Shown: positions 26,940 to 35,615, counted from the first letter of the stretch. The stretch is 39,144 bases of DNA from Sandaracinaceae bacterium (GCA_019637095.1 JAHBWG010000023.1:1-39144), one strand, 5' to 3'. Notes: generated by a model from the sequence alone, not told the origin. Numbers and translations are program-made.

Positions 26940-27587
26940 GCGTACTCGGACGAGCTTCGGGCCGCGTTCGCCTCGGGTCGCCTCGACGCCATCGAGGCGC
27001 TGATGCGCACGCACATCGATCGGCCCGCGTTCGAGGCGGCGCGCGCGGCGCTCTCGGAGCACGTCGGCGCGGTGCGAGCCCGAGGCGTCCGCGCGGTCGC
27101 CGTGACGTACCCGCAGGTCGTCGACGACCTAGGCGACGGAGACCCGGACCTCCAAGACGCCCTCGACATCCCGGTCGACGGCGTCCCCTTCGACGAGGTC
27201 GCCTTCATGGTCTACCAGACCGCGTTCGCCGAGGCGCAAGGCGACTGGATCGGTCCAGGCCTCGTCCGATCCTACGCGCTCGACGCGCGCGCGCACTTCG
27301 GCGAGCGCGCGACCATGGCGCTGGGCATCGTCGGCACCGCGGCGATCTTCGAGCACGACGGCCCGCCGTACGCCTCGCCGTCGGCGCTCGGCGAGGACAT
27401 CGGCGCCGCGCTCGGCGCAGGCGTCGCGCGCGTCGAGGTCTTCTCCCTCGACGGCATGGTCGAGCTCGGCGACGTCGCGGGCTGGCTCGCCGGCACCGAG
27501 GCGGTCCCGCACACGCCCGCGCTCGAGCCCGAGACGCGCATCGTCCGCGCCGCGGCGCGCTCGCTCGACGAAGCGCTCGACCCCTGA
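26940..27587 (+). pseudogene. Lipoprotein gene, 3' part, interrupted by IS630
   Basis: The frame resumes as AYSDELRAAFASGRLDAIEALMRTHIDRPAFEAARAALSEHV and continues for 215 codons to a stop at 27587. Segments such as GVRAVAVTYPQVVDDLGDGDPDLQDALDIPVDGVPFDEVAFMVYQTAFAEAQGDW and GVARVEVFSLDGMVELGDVAGWL fit the strands and helices of a TIM-barrel-like fold, consistent with the 5' part. The intact protein would be about 362 residues. Beyond a secreted lipoprotein, possibly glycoside-hydrolase-like, I cannot name its function. Confidence 0.75.
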
Positions 27588-27606
27588 GCGAGGTGAATGG
27601 GCCGAG

Positions 27607-27819
27607 GTGCCTGGGCCGCGACTCGAGCTCAGGTTCAGAGCATCGACGAGAGCGCCGGCAAGCGTCGCTCCACGCGGGTTCGGTACGCAGGAGGGCGTTC
27701 CGTACGACGACCTCGGGCCCGGCGATGTCGATCGGCTCGAGAAGAACGAGCGCCTCGAGAGGCTCGTCCGCGAGATCGGCGACCTCGGAGACGAAGTGGA
27801 GCTCAAGCGCGTCGCGTGA
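27607..27819 (+). CDS. Small possible ORF or gene relic
   Basis: A 70-residue frame with charged C-terminal helix (DDLGPGDVDRLEKNERLERLVREIGDLGDEVELKRVA) lies in the 267-base gap between the split lipoprotein and the propeller gene. Two other overlapping frames are equally open. No good ribosome site or known family is evident. It may be the tail of a lost gene rather than a live one. Confidence 0.25.
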   Translation: MPGPRLELRFRASTRAPASVAPRGFGTQEGVPYDDLGPGDVDRLEKNERLERLVREIGDLGDEVELKRVA

Positions 27820-27854
27820 TCAGAAACCATGATCTCGGATGATTCCGAGAGGTC

Positions 27855-29465
27855 TCATATCAGGTCGGGGTAGCAGCGGCCGTCCTGGCAGAACTCGCCG
27901 CCGCACTGCGAGTTGTCGGTGCACGTCTGGCGCTCGATCGCGGTGACCCACTGCGGCAGGTGGTTGGCGCTCTCGATCTCCTGGAACGGGATGCGGATCG
28001 CGCGCGCCCCGGGGTCGACGCCGGCGCGCGCGTCGTCCGGCGAGAACGCGGCCATCCAGAGCTGCGAGCGCTGGTCCTGTGCCAGCCGCAGGCCGTACGC
28101 GCGCCGGCTCGCGAAGCTCAGCCAGAACAGCGCGCGTCCGCGGTCGACGTAGGCGCTCGGGTCCCACTTCGGCCAGCTGTCGGCGAAGCCCTCCATGCGC
28201 GCGAGCCGGACCGGCGGCCCCGAGCCGTCGCCGGGCACCACCCAGAGCTGCGCGTCCGAGACCCGCGCGATCATCCCCTCGGGGTCGTCCCCCATCGAGT
28301 TGGTGTTCGAGGGCGAGCGGTTGAACACCACCCATCGCCCGTCGGGCGAGTACGAGGGATAGAAGTTGTTCTCGCCCGCGCGCGCGACGAGCACGGGGCC
28401 CGGGACCCACGTGGTGCCTTCGAGCCGCACGGTGTGGATCGAGCCCGACGAAACGCTCGCGGTGTTGAAGGGCGGCGGCGTCGCCGTCTCCACGTAGACG
28501 ATGTGGTTTCCGTCGGGCGACCAGTCGGGCATCGTCGCGTCGGCCGCGATGGCGGGGAACGCGATGTCGCCCGACGACGCGTGGTGGATGTCGAGCCCGC
28601 GCCCCGCGCCGCCGACGATCAAGTTCGCGTCCGGCGAGAAGGAGAAGAACGTCGGCTGCTGCGGGCTCGGCGGGAACGCCGCGCCGCCGCGCGAGAACAC
28701 GCGCGCGCGCGTCGCGACCTCGTACGTCTGCAAGATCGAGCCGGGGAGGTCGAGCCCGACGGCGATGCGGCGCCCGTCGCGCGAGACGTTGTGGCAGCCG
28801 ACGCACATGAGCGCGCCGGTGCGGCCGCGATCGAGGAACACCTCGGCGGCCCCGCCGCGCCGGCCCCACTCGTAACGCATGATCTGTCCGCGGCCCGCGT
28901 TCCAGTAGTAGAGGCCGCCGGTGATGTCTTCCTCGGCGAAGCCGATCGTCTGCTCGGCCGCGGTGCCGACGCTCGTTCCGTCGGTCCCTCGGAGCGTGAA
29001 CCGGATCGGGCCGCGACCGCGCGCGAGCTCGGCGAGGCGGTTCCACACGCGCTCGTCGAACGGGTAGATGCAGCCGCCCCCGGCGCGCTCCGGGCAACCG
29101 AAGTAGACACGCAGATCGACGCCCGGGAGCGCGAACGCGAGCTCGAAGATCGTCGCGCCGCGGTCGCGGTAGTGGAGCTCGATCTCGCGCATGTTCGGCG
29201 GGACGACGACGCCGTCCGCCGGGTAGACGATCTCCGGCGCGAGCGCCGGGTCGTCGGTGCCGCCGAAGCGCTCGGGCGCGTCCGCGGGCGCGCTGTCGGT
29301 GACGATCACCTCCGTGACGGGCTCGACGCCCGCGTCGGTGCCGGGCGGTGTCTCGCCGTCGGTCCCCGGTGACGTCGACCCATCGGGCGGACCGGTCCGC
29401 GTGGAGCACGCCACGGCGGCGACCGCGACGAGGCAGATCGCGAGCAAGGCGGCGCGATGCGGCAT
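27855..29465 (-). CDS. Lipoprotein with WD40/PD40-like beta-propeller and CxxCH motif
   Basis: From ATG 29465 the product is 536 residues. A lipoprotein signal (AAVAC lipobox, Cys20) and Thr/Gly/Asp linker lead into a beta-sandwich-like region (about 70-190) and then a propeller with TolB/PD40-type repeats (FFSFSPDANLIVGG, PDWSPDGNHIVYV, YPSYSPDGRWVVFNRS, FSPDDARAG). At about residues 218-222 is MCVGCHNVSRDG, a CxxCH heme-binding motif in a place where some such proteins bind c-type heme. A Cys-rich tail (CTDNSQCGGEFCQDGRCYPD) ends the protein. Relatives are surface proteins of unknown role; redox or binding functions are possible. Confidence 0.82.
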   Translation of the reverse strand: MPHRAALLAICLVAVAAVACSTRTGPPDGSTSPGTDGETPPGTDAGVEPVTEVIVTDSAPADAPERFGGTDDPALAPEIVYPADGVVVPPNMREIELHYRDRGATIFELAFALPGVDLRVYFGCPERAGGGCIYPFDERVWNRLAELARGRGPIRFTLRGTDGTSVGTAAEQTIGFAEEDITGGLYYWNAGRGQIMRYEWGRRGGAAEVFLDRGRTGALMCVGCHNVSRDGRRIAVGLDLPGSILQTYEVATRARVFSRGGAAFPPSPQQPTFFSFSPDANLIVGGAGRGLDIHHASSGDIAFPAIAADATMPDWSPDGNHIVYVETATPPPFNTASVSSGSIHTVRLEGTTWVPGPVLVARAGENNFYPSYSPDGRWVVFNRSPSNTNSMGDDPEGMIARVSDAQLWVVPGDGSGPPVRLARMEGFADSWPKWDPSAYVDRGRALFWLSFASRRAYGLRLAQDQRSQLWMAAFSPDDARAGVDPGARAIRIPFQEIESANHLPQWVTAIERQTCTDNSQCGGEFCQDGRCYPDLI

Positions 29466-29466
29466 C

Positions 29467-29498
29467 GATCCCGAGTACCCCTGCGGCAATTCGGGATC
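29467..29498. promoter_or_regulatory. Inverted repeat at the propeller gene start
   Basis: GATCCCGA (29467-29474) and TCGGGATC (29491-29498) are perfect 8-bp arms with a 16-base spacer, ending one base from the ATG at 29465. A bound protein would block the promoter or ribosome site. Regulator unknown. Confidence 0.45.
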
Positions 29499-29581
29499 AA
29501 TGGCGCGCAAACCCGCGATGTGAGGAGGCGCACCGCGCCGTGGACCTCCCGACGCACCAAGCCTCGTTCGCTGTCTGGTAG

Positions 29582-29794
29582 CGTCCGGCGACGCGCCCCC
29601 GACACCTGCTGACGCTGATCGCGTGCATCGTCGTCGCGATCCCGATCCTCGCGTGCGGCGCCAGCGGGCCGACCTGCCGGGGCTGGATGGAGGACGATCA
29701 AGGCGTTCGCCGCACGCCGCCCCGAACGCCGCGCGTGGGCACGCCGCGCGTGGGCACGTCGCCGCCGGGCGCGGCGAGCGGTACACTCGGCCCG
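29582..29794 (+). pseudogene. Lipoprotein leader without a start codon
   Basis: Following a TAG at 29579-29581, the plus strand reads TRPRHLLTLIACIVVAIPILACGASGPTCRGW, a clear lipoprotein signal with lipobox ILAC, but no ATG, GTG or TTG precedes it in frame. The frame stays open through two tandem copies of a 15-base unit (29731-29760) and into the next small gene. It appears to be a degenerate lipoprotein N-terminus, or one that uses a CTG start. Confidence 0.4.
29720..29745. repeat. Dispersed 26-bp repeat, copy 2, with tandem extension
   Basis: Identical over 26 bases to 24433-24458. Here the unit GCGCGTGGGCACGCC is followed directly by a second, nearly identical copy (29746-29760, one change). 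See the finding on the repeat. Confidence 0.55.
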
Positions 29795-30031
29795 ATGAGC
29801 GACGAGGAGCTCGCCGACCGTAGGTGGGAGCTGGTGGACGCCGAGAAGCTCCTCGCGCGCGCCGAGCGCTTCTCCCGCGAAGGGCCGGAGGGGTGCGTCC
29901 GAGCGGCCGAGGCGCTGCGCCGCAGCGGCCCGCCCGCCGATCCCGCCGAACGCGCGGCGGATCTTCGGCGTCACATCCGGTGGCGCCTGCTGCTCGACGA
30001 GATCGACGAGCGTGCTGGACGAGCTCGCTGA
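29795..30031 (+). CDS. Small helical protein coupled to nucleotidyltransferase
   Basis: The ATG at 29795 opens a 78-residue, highly charged helical protein (MSDEELADRRWELVDAEKLLARAERFSREGPEGCVRAAEALRRSG, ending [20 protein letters not shown]). It overlaps the downstream nucleotidyltransferase start by 20 bases, which implies translational coupling. It has no recognised domain. Small partners preceding AbiEii/MenT-like nucleotidyltransferases commonly act as antitoxins; that role here is inferred from layout only. Confidence 0.6.
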   Translation: MSDEELADRRWELVDAEKLLARAERFSREGPEGCVRAAEALRRSGPPADPAERAADLRRHIRWRLLLDEIDERAGRAR

Positions 30032-30599
30032 GATCGCCCGCGCCGTGGGTTCCGCCTGCGATGCGGCGGGCGCGCGCTGGTTCGTGTTCGGCGCGCAGGC
30101 CGCGATCCTGCGAGGCGTCGTTCGCAGGACCGAGGACGTCGACTTCACGGTCGACCTCGGCGACGCAACGACGCGAGAGCTGATCGACGCGCTGGCCCGC
30201 GAGGGCCTCCATCTGCGCGTCGTCGACGCGGAGGAGTTCATCGCCGCGACGAGGGTCTTGCCGCTCCGACACCGCGCGAGCGCAGTGCCCGTCGACGTGG
30301 TCCTCGCGGGCTCCGGCCTCGAGGACGGGTTCTTCGAGCGCCTCGAGACCGTGCTCGTCGGCGCGACCCCAATCCAGATCCCGTCGCTCGAGGACCTGGT
30401 GGTCATGAAGACGCTGGCCGGTCGACCGCTGGACGACGAAGACGTGGTAGCGCTGCTCGTCGCGAACCCGGCGCACGACGCGGAGGCGATCCGCCGGATG
30501 CTGGAGGAGCTGCAGCGAGCCCTCGACACGAACGACCTCGTGCCTCGCTTCGACGCTTCCGCGGCGCGCGCGCGGCGGGCCGCGCGCCGGCGCCGTTGA
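30012..30599 (+). CDS. Nucleotidyltransferase (AbiEii/DUF6036-like)
   Basis: This 195-residue protein from GTG 30012 has the minimal nucleotidyltransferase core: [30 protein letters not shown], where D42 and D44 (DVDF) are the metal ligands following the helix-turn Gly-Ala motif. A third acidic strand ([11 protein letters not shown]) follows, then [25 protein letters not shown] with the conserved Lys/Asp pair. This matches the AbiEii/DUF6036 type, some of which add nucleotides to tRNA ends as toxins. A small overlapping partner gene precedes it. The C-terminus is Arg-rich. Confidence 0.85.
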   Translation: MLDELAEIARAVGSACDAAGARWFVFGAQAAILRGVVRRTEDVDFTVDLGDATTRELIDALAREGLHLRVVDAEEFIAATRVLPLRHRASAVPVDVVLAGSGLEDGFFERLETVLVGATPIQIPSLEDLVVMKTLAGRPLDDEDVVALLVANPAHDAEAIRRMLEELQRALDTNDLVPRFDASAARARRAARRRR

Positions 30600-30618
30600 C
30601 GCCGCGCGTGCGGCGCCC

Positions 30619-31491
30619 TCACTCCTGGCCGGCGTCGAGCGCGACGAGCCCGAGCGCTCGCGCGAGGATGCCCGCGGCGATCCCGATCGCGAAGCCGCCG
30701 ACGTGCGCCCAGTAGGCCACGCCGTCCTGCGCGCCCCAGAGCGCGTAGGCGAGCTCCGTCAGCGCCCAGAGCGGGATCACCACGAGCGCGGGTACCTTCC
30801 ACGTGCCCCAGAAGGGCCGGAAGAAGAGCAGTACGAAGTACCCGAGCCGGATGCGCGATCGCGGATAGCAGACGATGTACGCGCCGATGAGCCCCGCGAT
30901 CGCGCCCGACGCGCCGACGAGCGGGATCAAGCTGCTCGGCGCGCAGAGGTGGTGCGCGAGCGTGCCCGCCGCGGCCGACACGACGTAGAGCAGGACGAAC
31001 GCCCAGCGCCGCCAGAAGCACTCGAGCACGCCGCCCGCGACCCACAGGAAGAGCATGTTGCCGGCGAGGTGGAAGACGTCGGCGTGCATGAAGGCGTGGC
31101 CGAGCACGCCGCTCACGGTCGGCGCGCCGGGCCGGTAACCGAACCGGAGCGCAGGGAGGCGGTTGAGCCCGCGCACGAGCCGGAGCATCGCCGCCTCGAG
31201 CTCTGCGTCCCCGGGACGCGCCGCCCGCTCCGGGCTCTCGTCGACGAGGCTCCCGATCGCCGCCGAGAGCTGCCCCGACAGCCCGCTCACCGCGAACGAG
31301 ACGCGCGCGCCCGGGTAGCGGCTCGCGACGGCGTCGACCTCCGCGGCCGCTGCGGTGATCTCGCTCATCGCCGAGATCTCCACCGCCCAGCTCACGAGGA
31401 AGACGCACGTGCAGACGGCGATGGTGCCGAGCGTCAGCCAGGGGCGGTCGTAGACCGGCTGGTCGTGCCCGATCGGGACGACGATGAACAC
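30619..31491 (-). CDS. Rhomboid-family intramembrane serine protease
   Basis: The 290-residue membrane protein from GTG 31491 has six or seven helices. The active-site Ser is S195 in GASGAIAG and the His is H263 in [21 protein letters not shown] (H141, N145) is the conserved oxyanion/loop motif. An insert of about 85 residues (40-125) between the first helix and the core lies on the outer face and is not part of the minimal fold. It cleaves single-pass membrane proteins within the bilayer. The open frame upstream (to 31530) lacks features of a start. It is convergent with the nucleotidyltransferase, 19 bases apart. Confidence 0.92.
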   Translation of the reverse strand: MFIVVPIGHDQPVYDRPWLTLGTIAVCTCVFLVSWAVEISAMSEITAAAAEVDAVASRYPGARVSFAVSGLSGQLSAAIGSLVDESPERAARPGDAELEAAMLRLVRGLNRLPALRFGYRPGAPTVSGVLGHAFMHADVFHLAGNMLFLWVAGGVLECFWRRWAFVLLYVVSAAAGTLAHHLCAPSSLIPLVGASGAIAGLIGAYIVCYPRSRIRLGYFVLLFFRPFWGTWKVPALVVIPLWALTELAYALWGAQDGVAYWAHVGGFAIGIAAGILARALGLVALDAGQE

Positions 31492-31536
31492 GCGCCGAGC
31501 GTACCCGCCGCCGCGCCCCTGCGTGAACACGGCTCA

Positions 31537-32439
31537 TCAGCGAGTGAGGCGGCCCTTCAGCTCGCGGGTGTAGGCGGCGGGCGTCGCGCCGAAGTGCGAC
31601 TTGAAGTCGCGGGTGAAGTGGGACGGGCTCCGGTAGCCGACCTCCACCGCCGCCTCCGAGGCGCGCAACCCGTCGCGCAGCATCCGCAGGCGCGCCTCGC
31701 GAAGCCGCACGTTCTTCACGAAGCGCATCGGCGTCATGCGCGCGATCTCGCGGAAGCGGTGGGCGAAGTGCGAGGGGCTCATCGCGACCTGCCTCGCGAG
31801 CGCCTCCACCGTCGCCACCTCGGCCGGGTTCGCGCGGACGAAGCGCATCGCGGCGCGGATGCGCGGATCGTCGGCGCGGGCGGCGCGCCGGAGCGGTCCC
31901 GCGTGCTCGGAGCGCAGCAGCCGGAAGACGATCTCGCGCACGACCAGCGGGGCGAGATGGCGGCGCTCGACCGGATCGTCGATCGCGCGAAGCAAGCGGA
32001 GGAAGGCTCCGCCGAGCGCGTCGTCCCAGCGCTCGGTCCAGGCGTCGCGATCGTCACCGGCGACCGCGTCGTCGCGCTCGTCCTCCATCGAGAGGAGCGT
32101 CTCCGCGACGAGCTCCGGATCGAGCGTGACCGCGAAGGAGAGGTACGGTCTCGATGGCGTCGCGCGCTCGATGATCGACGTGTAGCGCGCCTCTCGCGTG
32201 ATGAAGAGATAGGAGCCGGGCTCGTAGCGGAGCGTCCCCTGGCTCGCGAGCTCGATCGTCTTGGCGCGGTCGACGATCACCGCGACCACGACGCCCGCCG
32301 TCTCGACGCGCTTCGGGCCGATGGGCGCGTCGGCGCGAAAGTAGGCGAGGCCGTCGAAGGGCGAGGCGAGGTGGCCCTCGCGGACCGCCCGGCGGCGAAC
32401 CTCTTCGCGGAGCTGCGCGAGCACGCTCGGGTCGGGCAC
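31537..32439 (-). CDS. AraC-family transcriptional regulator
   Basis: This 300-residue protein from GTG 32439 has an N-terminal AraC-type ligand domain (about 30-185, with [36 protein letters not shown], typical of the AraC_N domain in aldo/keto-reductase-linked regulators). The C-terminus is a double helix-turn-helix ([45 protein letters not shown], then [32 protein letters not shown]). It is divergent from the aldo/keto reductase gene, its likely target, across 141 bases. The inducer may be an aldehyde or drug-like compound. Confidence 0.92.
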   Translation of the reverse strand: MPDPSVLAQLREEVRRRAVREGHLASPFDGLAYFRADAPIGPKRVETAGVVVAVIVDRAKTIELASQGTLRYEPGSYLFITREARYTSIIERATPSRPYLSFAVTLDPELVAETLLSMEDERDDAVAGDDRDAWTERWDDALGGAFLRLLRAIDDPVERRHLAPLVVREIVFRLLRSEHAGPLRRAARADDPRIRAAMRFVRANPAEVATVEALARQVAMSPSHFAHRFREIARMTPMRFVKNVRLREARLRMLRDGLRASEAAVEVGYRSPSHFTRDFKSHFGATPAAYTRELKGRLTR

Positions 32440-32580
32440 GGCCCGGTTGTACCGCGACCGCGACGTCGGCTCGACGCGGATCGGATGCGGATCGCAGGAT
32501 CCGGCAAGAGAAGCGCAGCCCGCGACATGGCGCGCGCGCTCGCGAGGGACGACAGTGGCGGCTCACCGGAGGAGAGCGTC

Positions 32581-33567
32581 ATGGAGAAGCGAAGCGCGCG
32601 AGAGGGAGGGCCGTCGGTGGCGGCGATCGGCCTCGGCTGCATGGGGATGAGCGAGTTCTACGGCGCGAGCGACGACGCCCGTTCGATCGCGGTGATCCAC
32701 CGCGCGCTCGACGCGGGCGTGACGTTCCTCGACACCGCGGACATGTACGGGGCGGGCAAGAACGAGCGGCTGGTCGGTCGCGCGCTCTCGGACCGGCGCG
32801 ACGAGGCCTTCCTCGCGACGAAGTTCGCGGTGAAGCGGGGCGAGGACGGCGCCTGGCTCGGCCTCAGCGGGCGGCCCGAGTATGTCAAGGCCGCTTGCGA
32901 TGCGAGCCTCTCGCGTCTCGGCGTCGATCACATCGACCTCTACTACCAGCACCGCGTGGACCCCGAGGTCCCGATCGAGGAGACGGTCGGCGCGATGGCG
33001 GAGCTGGTGGCGGAGGGCAAGGTGCGCTGGCTCGGGCTCAGCGAGGCCGCGCCCGAGACGATCCGGCGCGCCGCGAAGGTGCACCCGATCGCGGCACTGC
33101 AGACGGAGCTCTCGCTCTGGAGCCGCGACCCCGAGGTGGAGCTGCTCGCGACGTGCCGCGAGCTCGGGATGCTCTTCGTGGCGTACAGCCCGCTCGGCCG
33201 CGGGTTCTTGACCGGGCAGATCCAGTCGCGCGCGGACCTCGCGCCCGGCGACTTCCGGCTCGCCATGCCGCGCTTCGGCGAGGAGGCCTTCGGCAAGAAC
33301 CTCGAGCTCGTGAAGGCGGTCGAGGAGCTCGCCGTGCACAAGGGCTGCACCGCGGCTCAGCTCGCCCTCGCGTGGGTCCTCAGCCGCGGCGACCACGTCG
33401 TCGCCATCCCCGGCACCCGCAGCGAGGCGCGCCTCGACGAGAACGCCGCGGCGGCCGAGGTCGCGCTCTCGTCCGAGGAGCTGTCCGCGCTCGACGCGAT
33501 CCTCCCGCTCGGCGCCGCCGCGGGCACGCGGTACACGGCCCAGGGCATGGCGTCGGTCCACCGGTAG
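32581..33567 (+). CDS. Aldo/keto reductase
   Basis: This 328-residue enzyme has the TIM-barrel AKR tetrad: D51 and Y56 in [10 protein letters not shown]81 in ATKFAV and H124 in [18 protein letters not shown] at the start and [28 protein letters not shown] at the NADPH site fit the AKR13/YakC-type. It reduces aldehydes or ketones with NADPH. GGAGGAG lies properly before ATG 32581, which was preferred to an upstream ATG at 32527. Controlled by the divergent AraC protein, as inferred from position. Confidence 0.94.
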   Translation: MEKRSAREGGPSVAAIGLGCMGMSEFYGASDDARSIAVIHRALDAGVTFLDTADMYGAGKNERLVGRALSDRRDEAFLATKFAVKRGEDGAWLGLSGRPEYVKAACDASLSRLGVDHIDLYYQHRVDPEVPIEETVGAMAELVAEGKVRWLGLSEAAPETIRRAAKVHPIAALQTELSLWSRDPEVELLATCRELGMLFVAYSPLGRGFLTGQIQSRADLAPGDFRLAMPRFGEEAFGKNLELVKAVEELAVHKGCTAAQLALAWVLSRGDHVVAIPGTRSEARLDENAAAAEVALSSEELSALDAILPLGAAAGTRYTAQGMASVHR

Positions 33568-33707
33568 CCCGACCGCGTCGCGCGCGAACGATCGCTCACG
33601 ACGCGTCGCGTCCCCTCTGGCGACGCGAGGCGGAGCGCCACGACCCGGCGCAGACCTCGAGGCCCCGCCCCGCGTTCCGTACCCGCCACCGAGTCAGCGC
33701 GTGAAGG

Positions 33708-34034
33708 TCAACGCTCCACGAGGCGTTCGATGAGGAGCTCCTCGAGGTCGCGGCGCCCATCGACGATGGCGAGGACGACGACATCGCGACCCTGGATCCG
33801 AAACGGGACCCGGTACGGGCGAACGATCAGCTCGCGATACACGGTCACTCCAATGGCCTTGAGCTCCGGCACGACGCGGCATCGCTCTGGGCTGTCGGAT
33901 AGGGACTGAACGGCTGGATGCACCTTGCGGTGAAGACGCTGGGCCTGCTCGACGCCGTCACGCTCGGCGACGAAGTCGATCAGGTTCTCGTAGTCGCGGA
34001 GCGCTGCCGCCGACCAGATGACGCGTTTGGTCAT
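33708..34034 (-). CDS. parE: RelE/ParE-family toxin
   Basis: This 108-residue protein has the ParE/RelE fold: VIWSAAALRDYENLIDFVAERDGVEQAQRLHRKVHPAVQSLSDSPERCRVVPEL, then VYRELIVRPYRVPFRIQGRDVVVLAIVDGRRDLEELL. The RIQGRDVVVLAIVDGRR strands are typical of the family. Members of the group poison gyrase (ParE) or cleave mRNA on ribosomes (RelE), and the sequence alone does not settle which. Its ATG overlaps the antitoxin stop (ATGA). Confidence 0.9.
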   Translation of the reverse strand: MTKRVIWSAAALRDYENLIDFVAERDGVEQAQRLHRKVHPAVQSLSDSPERCRVVPELKAIGVTVYRELIVRPYRVPFRIQGRDVVVLAIVDGRRDLEELLIERLVER

Positions 34035-34318
34035 CTCTCGTCGCGAAGAGCTCGGATCTTCGCGACGATCCGGTCGTTCACCGCGGAGTGAGCCGTCGTG
34101 CGACCCGCCTCGTGATCGCGCTCACCCTGCGCGAGGAGCTTGAGCAAGAGGAGCGCGCGTCGCTGCCGTTCGAACGACTCCACATCCTGCAGCACCGCTG
34201 TCGGACGCCCGTTCTGCGTGATCACGATCGGGCTCGATCGCTCTCGCGCGCGCTCGATGAGCGCGGCCGCGTCACGTTTCAGGCTCGTCACCGGCTCGAC
34301 GTCCTTCGAGGAGTCCAT
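34031..34318 (-). CDS. Phd/YefM-family antitoxin
   Basis: From ATG 34318 the product is 95 residues, with the Phd/YefM N-terminal DNA-binding fold (VEPVTSLKRDAAALIERARERSSPIVITQNGRPTAVLQDVESFERQRRAL) and a long charged C-terminal helix that would wrap the toxin. ATG 34327 is an alternative start. An 18-bp palindrome lies only 13 bases upstream, so autorepression is likely. Little room is left for a ribosome site, so the mRNA may be nearly leaderless. Confidence 0.9.
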   Translation of the reverse strand: MDSSKDVEPVTSLKRDAAALIERARERSSPIVITQNGRPTAVLQDVESFERQRRALLLLKLLAQGERDHEAGRTTAHSAVNDRIVAKIRALRDER

Positions 34319-34330
34319 GTGGTGCATATT

Positions 34331-34348
34331 ATCACCGAATTCGGTGAT
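34331..34348. promoter_or_regulatory. Perfect 18-bp palindrome operator of the toxin-antitoxin pair
   Basis: ATCACCGAATTCGGTGAT is a perfect 18-base palindrome next to the antitoxin start, with an AT-rich ATAATAT on its promoter-proximal side (34325-34332 region) that could be the -10 box. Such operators are bound by Phd/YefM antitoxins. Confidence 0.75.
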
Positions 34349-34481
34349 GACCACGGGCGCCGAGGTCCTTCCCCGGCGCCGTAGGCGCCGTCTCCTCGCC
34401 TCAGGGTCTCGTCGCCTCCCGCGCTTCACGGGAGACGCGGAGAGAGGAGAAGACGAGGAGGGTTGGCGCGTCGGAACGCGC

Positions 34482-35615
34482 TCAGATCATCGGCTCGGGG
34501 GGCGCGGGCTTGTCCTTCTTGCCCGCGAAGGACGCGAGCAGGTCGAAGCGCGTCGCGAGGTACATCGCGCCGAGGATCAGCGCGAGCACCAGCGCGATCG
34601 CCCACGGCGGCACGACGGTGCGCACGAAGACGCCGCCCTCCCCGGCGCTCGGGGTCTCGACCGGCGCCTCGGGCAGGCCGTGCGCGCGCGCGATCTCTCG
34701 GATGTCGCTCACGTGCACGACCGGTACGCCCTGCTCGAGGTAGTGGCGCATGACCGAGCGGTGCTGGAGCCCGCGCGGGAGCGAGACGTTCAGCCCGGGG
34801 CGGAAGCGCGACTTGTCGTCGGCGGTGCCGACCGAGGCGGTCCCGCCGCCGACGTTGACGTAGGCGACCACGGGCGAGTCGCCGCGCGCGCGCTCGAACA
34901 GGTCGATCCGCATCTGGACCGCCTCGTCGAAGTCGCCGGGCGACATGAGCGGCAACCCGCTGCGCTCCACGGCCGCGCGGATGAGCTCGCGGCCCTCCTC
35001 GGAGTGGCTGCGCGCGCGATCCTGCGCCCCGCCCATGCTCACGGCGCGGCTGCGGAACGACAAGATCCCTTGCTCGACGAGCAGCCGCTCCATGTCGGGC
35101 CACGTCAGGCTCGGGTGCGTGGCGCCGTGCTCGGACGCCGCGACGCTGCTCACGAAGATGGGCCGGGCGCCGAGCACCTGGAGGGCCGCGCAGACCGCGA
35201 CGTTCATCGCGGGGAACGAGCCGGTGAGGTTCCCCGTCACCACGCTGCCGCGCCGCACGCCCGCTTCGTGGAACATCTCGACGAACGCCGCGGCGAAGTT
35301 CGGGTTCGCGGAGGTCTGCTTCGCGGTGAGGTTCCCCTCGTTCGACACGATCGGCGAGTACGGCGGCCCGATGAGGCCGCTGCTCGCCGGGTCGAGCTCG
35401 CGGTCGATGGGGATCTGGAGGCGGATGCGCTCGACGTTGATCGCGCGGAACGCGTTCTCGGCCAGCCGCGCGGCCTGGAGCTTCTGCTCGTAGAGCGGGT
35501 CGCGCTCTCGGCTCGGACGCAGCTCGAGCGCGCCGAGCCCGATCACCGCGAGGACCGCGACCGCCACGAGCTGCGGCGTCGAGACCTGGTTGCTGCGCCA
35601 GTAGAGCGCCTTCAC
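34482..35615 (-). CDS. pgsW: Poly-gamma-glutamate system protein (PgsW-like)
   Basis: This 377-residue protein from GTG 35615 has an N-terminal membrane helix (about 14-30) and a C-terminal helix (about 345-362). The periplasmic or cytoplasmic part has a Rossmann-like order (VVTGNLTGSFPAMNVAVCAALQVLGARPIFVSSVAASEHGATHPSLTWPDMERLL, SVGTADDKSRFRPGLNVSLPRG). I recognise it as the poly-gamma-glutamate system protein family (PgsW) that co-occurs with CapB/CapC. It is coupled to CapC by GTGA. Its exact step is unknown. Confidence 0.82.
   Translation of the reverse strand: MKALYWRSNQVSTPQLVAVAVLAVIGLGALELRPSRERDPLYEQKLQAARLAENAFRAINVERIRLQIPIDRELDPASSGLIGPPYSPIVSNEGNLTAKQTSANPNFAAAFVEMFHEAGVRRGSVVTGNLTGSFPAMNVAVCAALQVLGARPIFVSSVAASEHGATHPSLTWPDMERLLVEQGILSFRSRAVSMGGAQDRARSHSEEGRELIRAAVERSGLPLMSPGDFDEAVQMRIDLFERARGDSPVVAYVNVGGGTASVGTADDKSRFRPGLNVSLPRGLQHRSVMRHYLEQGVPVVHVSDIREIARAHGLPEAPVETPSAGEGGVFVRTVVPPWAIALVLALILGAMYLATRFDLLASFAGKKDKPAPPEPMI

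Noticed and set aside
30703-32580. Continuous plus-strand frame in front of the aldo/keto reductase
   Set aside because: Lies antisense to the rhomboid and AraC genes, has no family similarity, and the reductase has a good ribosome site at 32581.
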